In this document: in pieces, positions 62,081 through 64,000 of the stretch
Numbering within the stretch: position 1 is the stretch's first letter
How the letters are laid out: each line of letters opens with the position of its first letter
Origin: Mangrovimicrobium sp033283325
Lineage (GTDB): Bacteria; Pseudomonadota; Gammaproteobacteria; Pseudomonadales; Halieaceae
Assembly: GCA_033283325.1 (NCBI GenBank)
Contig: JAWMQO010000004.1
Span: 124,001 to 188,000, forward strand
Reading direction: 5' to 3'
DNA length: 64,000 bases
Position numbers and translations under genes: made by a program
Notes under the pieces: generated by a model
Seen by the model: the letters and a program-made list of their open reading frames with translations, nothing else
What the model was told of the DNA's origin: nothing
The model's database searches: none

Positions 62081-62671
62081 ATGCCGCATCCGGCCAGCAA
62101 GCGCTTTGTCGAAGAGGAGGACCTGCTCCAGGACGCCTTTCGCCTGGCGGTAAACATCTTTGAAAGCGGCTTTCGCCCCAGTTTTATTGTCGGCGTCTGG
62201 CGTGGCGGCGCATCTGTTGGTATCTATGTACAGGAGTGCCTGCAGTACCTCGGCGTGCCCACTGACCACATCGCCATTCGCACCTCCTACCGGGGTATGG
62301 AGAGTTACCTGAGCACCCTCGGCAGCCCCGAGAGCATACGTGTCCATGGCCTGAGGTATCTCTACGAGAACCTCGACAGGGATGATCGCCTGCTGATCAT
62401 CGACGATGTCTTCAGCAGCGGCTACAACATCGAGGCCGTGATCGAACGCCTGCAGGCCAAGTGCAAGCGCAATATGCCCGAGGAAACCCGGGTCGCGGTG
62501 GTCTATTACAAGCCCGGGCACAACCGCACCGGCCGCGTTCCCGACTATTACCGGCACGAAACCGACGACTGGTTGGTCCTGCCCTATGAACTGCAGGGGT
62601 TGAGCGAAGAGGAAATCGCCCGGCACAAACCCTGGATGCTGCCCATCCTGGAGGAACGCAAGCCCGGCTGA
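62081..62671 (+). CDS. Phosphoribosyltransferase family protein (paralog B)
   Basis: 196 aa, clearly homologous to paralog A along its length (LLQDAFRLAVNIFESGFRPS, VGVWRGGASVGIYVQECLQY, VPDYYRHETDDWLVLPYELQ). The PRPP loop reads RLLIIDDVFSSGYNIEAVI, with Ser-Ser-Gly in place of the usual Asp-Thr-Gly, so PRPP handling or activity may differ. The two could form a heteromer or have different bases as substrates. AACCCGGAGAG precedes ATG 62081. Confidence 0.82.
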   Translation: MPHPASKRFVEEEDLLQDAFRLAVNIFESGFRPSFIVGVWRGGASVGIYVQECLQYLGVPTDHIAIRTSYRGMESYLSTLGSPESIRVHGLRYLYENLDRDDRLLIIDDVFSSGYNIEAVIERLQAKCKRNMPEETRVAVVYYKPGHNRTGRVPDYYRHETDDWLVLPYELQGLSEEEIARHKPWMLPILEERKPG

Positions 62672-62743
62672 CGCCGTCCCCGCGCACGAGTGAAGCCCGA
62701 TCCCCGCCACACGGCTCTGGCCAATGCGGGGAAAACGCAAAGC

Positions 62744-63304
62744 TCAACTGTTCGAGTACAAGCTCCTCTGGTACCAGAGCATCACGTCTTCGATGATGAT
62801 GTCCCCATGACCGCCAACATAAGTTCGCATCTCGCCATCGCTCGCCCCAGTCGCTCCCACGATAAGCGTAATGTGATTCTCCTGCGCGGGCAGGAACTTT
62901 CGGCCATCGACAAAGAAATAGTAGCTTCGGATGGGCGAGGGGTCGAAATGCCGGTAGAGTTCCAGCGCGTGGTTTTCGCGAAGCTTCCAGTCATATCCGA
63001 TGGTCAGCAGAGTCTCCACGCTGACAGGCAGCGTGGGTTCAGTGTTCACCAGGCACCCCAACTCTGACTGTTCTGCCATGGAACGCAGCTTCAGCTGCAT
63101 CATGACTTTGGCCTTGTCCGAACCCTGCACGAAGTCGCCTGGCAATGGGAATTTAAAGGTTCTGTAGGAACTGATGGGGTCAACCGCCTGACCAATTGCT
63201 AGCGGGTTGAGCGCGTCCCCCGCGAAGTCAGCGGGCACACGGGCGGTATGGAGCCTCAGCGCCCCATCCATGAGCACCTGGTAATCCGCAAAAGTATCGT
63301 TCAT
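62744..63304 (-). CDS. Hypothetical protein
   Basis: 186 aa, no signal peptide and no membrane segment. I do not recognise a family. The composition and a strong ribosome-binding site (GGGGAG 7 nt before ATG 63304) support a real gene. Visible features: an acidic-neutral globular sequence with a repeated Tyr-rich segment (IRSYYFFVDGRKFLPAQENH) and a Gly-rich turn (IVGATGASDGEMRTYVGGHG). It stands alone between the PRTase pair and the translocase-like gene. Confidence 0.65.
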   Translation of the reverse strand: MNDTFADYQVLMDGALRLHTARVPADFAGDALNPLAIGQAVDPISSYRTFKFPLPGDFVQGSDKAKVMMQLKLRSMAEQSELGCLVNTEPTLPVSVETLLTIGYDWKLRENHALELYRHFDPSPIRSYYFFVDGRKFLPAQENHITLIVGATGASDGEMRTYVGGHGDIIIEDVMLWYQRSLYSNS

Positions 63305-63511
63305 CCCTGAACTCCCCGGCCAGTGGAAGGCTCGTGTTGCGAGTGCTGTGAAGGAAGCTATAGAGGCTCAGGCTAGCCGGGTACAACCCGGATTGCGATT
63401 ACAGCCAGTAACATCAGGCTGGCCTTGAGCCCATAAAAAGAATACAAGGTAACTGAAGATAGAAAGATTCGGAGTAAACCCAACCAGGCAGAATGGAGTT
63501 AACCGCGAGCG

Positions 63512-64000
63512 ATGCTGCGACACTTCACCCGAATTGAACGCTTCTTTTCCCTGTTCACGACGCTCCGGGCCGGCGAGGGCCTGGTCGCGGTACAGCTCTG
63601 CCTGCAGGCCTTCGCCATCATGTGCGCCTACTACATGCTGAAGGTCATCCGCGAGCCGATGATCCTGGCGGAGGGCTCTGCCGAACTCAAGGCTTACAGC
63701 ACTGCTCTGCAGGCCCTGCTATTGATGGTAATCGTCCCCATTTTCGCGATGATGTATCACCGCAGCCCTGGCCAGACAGAGAAGCACCACCTGTTCCGCA
63801 ACACCCTGCTGTTTTTTCTCAGTAACCTCCTGCTGTTTGCCCTGGGGCAGGCCTATGGCTTACCGGTAGCCATTGCATTCTATGTCTGGCTGGGCATCTT
63901 CTCGGTGATGGTTGTCGCCCTGTTCTGGGCCTTCGCCGCCGACCTTTTCAACCTCCGCTCGGGTCAGCGGATATTTCCGCTTATTGCCGCGGCAGTAGCC
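63512..64000 (+). CDS. ATP/ADP-translocase-like (MFS/Npt family) membrane protein, 3' end outside window
   Basis: The first 163 codons are present. About four membrane helices are visible (VQLCLQAFAIMCAYYMLKVI, ALQALLLMVIVPIFAMMYHR, TLLFFLSNLLLFALGQAYGL, YVWLGIFSVMVVALFWAFAA). The block YYMLKVIREPMILAEGSAELKAY is typical of Npt1/Npt2-like nucleotide-transporter relatives found in free-living proteobacteria, where true nucleotide exchange is doubtful. Start ATG 63512 is tentative. The gene continues past the right edge. Confidence 0.72.
   Translation, partial: MLRHFTRIERFFSLFTTLRAGEGLVAVQLCLQAFAIMCAYYMLKVIREPMILAEGSAELKAYSTALQALLLMVIVPIFAMMYHRSPGQTEKHHLFRNTLLFFLSNLLLFALGQAYGLPVAIAFYVWLGIFSVMVVALFWAFAADLFNLRSGQRIFPLIAAAVA

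Noticed and set aside
61433..62740. 435-codon minus-strand frame covering both phosphoribosyltransferases
   Set aside because: Only the last ~194 codons look like a PRTase; the first ~240 are antisense to the plus-strand paralog. TTG 62017 has a perfect AGGAGG.

Overview
This window looks like chromosome of a marine gammaproteobacterium. It is GC-rich, it has TonB-dependent receptors, a PiuC-type hydroxylase and an exopolysaccharide locus, and the gene style resembles Halieaceae/Cellvibrionales (inferred, not tested). It holds about 47 protein genes, packed mostly in long operons with 1-14 bp overlaps. I see no rRNA, tRNA, CRISPR array, insertion sequence or phage gene.

Left part (1-22.6 kb): the 5' portion of an M1 aminopeptidase lipoprotein gene and two paralogous LuxR-type regulators lead into an exopolysaccharide locus. 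The locus has a Wzy/O-antigen-ligase-like protein and a small secreted protein on the minus strand. A plus-strand operon follows: polyprenyl-phosphate sugar transferase, second ligase/polymerase, hexapeptide acyltransferase, two sulfotransferases, GT4 glycosyltransferase, split Alg14/Alg13-like glycosyltransferase, flippase and a secreted protein. A minus-strand operon then encodes a beta-barrel outer-membrane protein, a Wza-like export protein, a Wzc-like tyrosine autokinase, a CpsB-like PHP phosphatase and a TPR membrane protein. Two sulfotransferases suggest a sulfated polymer.

Middle (22.9-26.9 kb): exonuclease III, then an iron-uptake pair (Fur-box-preceded TonB receptor plus PiuC hydroxylase).

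Right part (27-60.5 kb): a large purine acquisition and degradation region. A TonB receptor is followed by a secreted nucleoside-permease-family (NUP) protein, with a signal-peptide-bearing amidohydrolase divergent from them. This suggests purine nucleosides are cut and deaminated in the periplasm. A ten-gene operon read as xdhA-xdhB-xdhC-allB-alc-uraD-hiuH-allA-guaD-puuD then carries guanine/xanthine through urate, allantoin and ureidoglycolate to glyoxylate and urea. Around it are an AzgA-like permease, a second TonB receptor, a GPH-type symporter, three paralogous 8-oxoguanine/isoxanthopterin-deaminase-like amidohydrolases, an NCS2 xanthine/urate permease, a RutR-like TetR regulator, an NMT1-type ABC importer and two isopenicillin-N-synthase-like 2-oxoglutarate oxygenases. 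A palindrome of form TGAC-N6-GTCA, the same arm spacing as the E. coli RutR operator, occurs six times, always in front of these transcription units. I infer that it defines a local regulon of the RutR-like protein.

Right end (60.5-64 kb): a secreted protein with an IPTL/VPxxP-CTERM-like tail, two divergent paralogous phosphoribosyltransferases (possibly purine salvage), a hypothetical protein, and the 5' part of an ATP/ADP-translocase-like membrane protein running off the edge.
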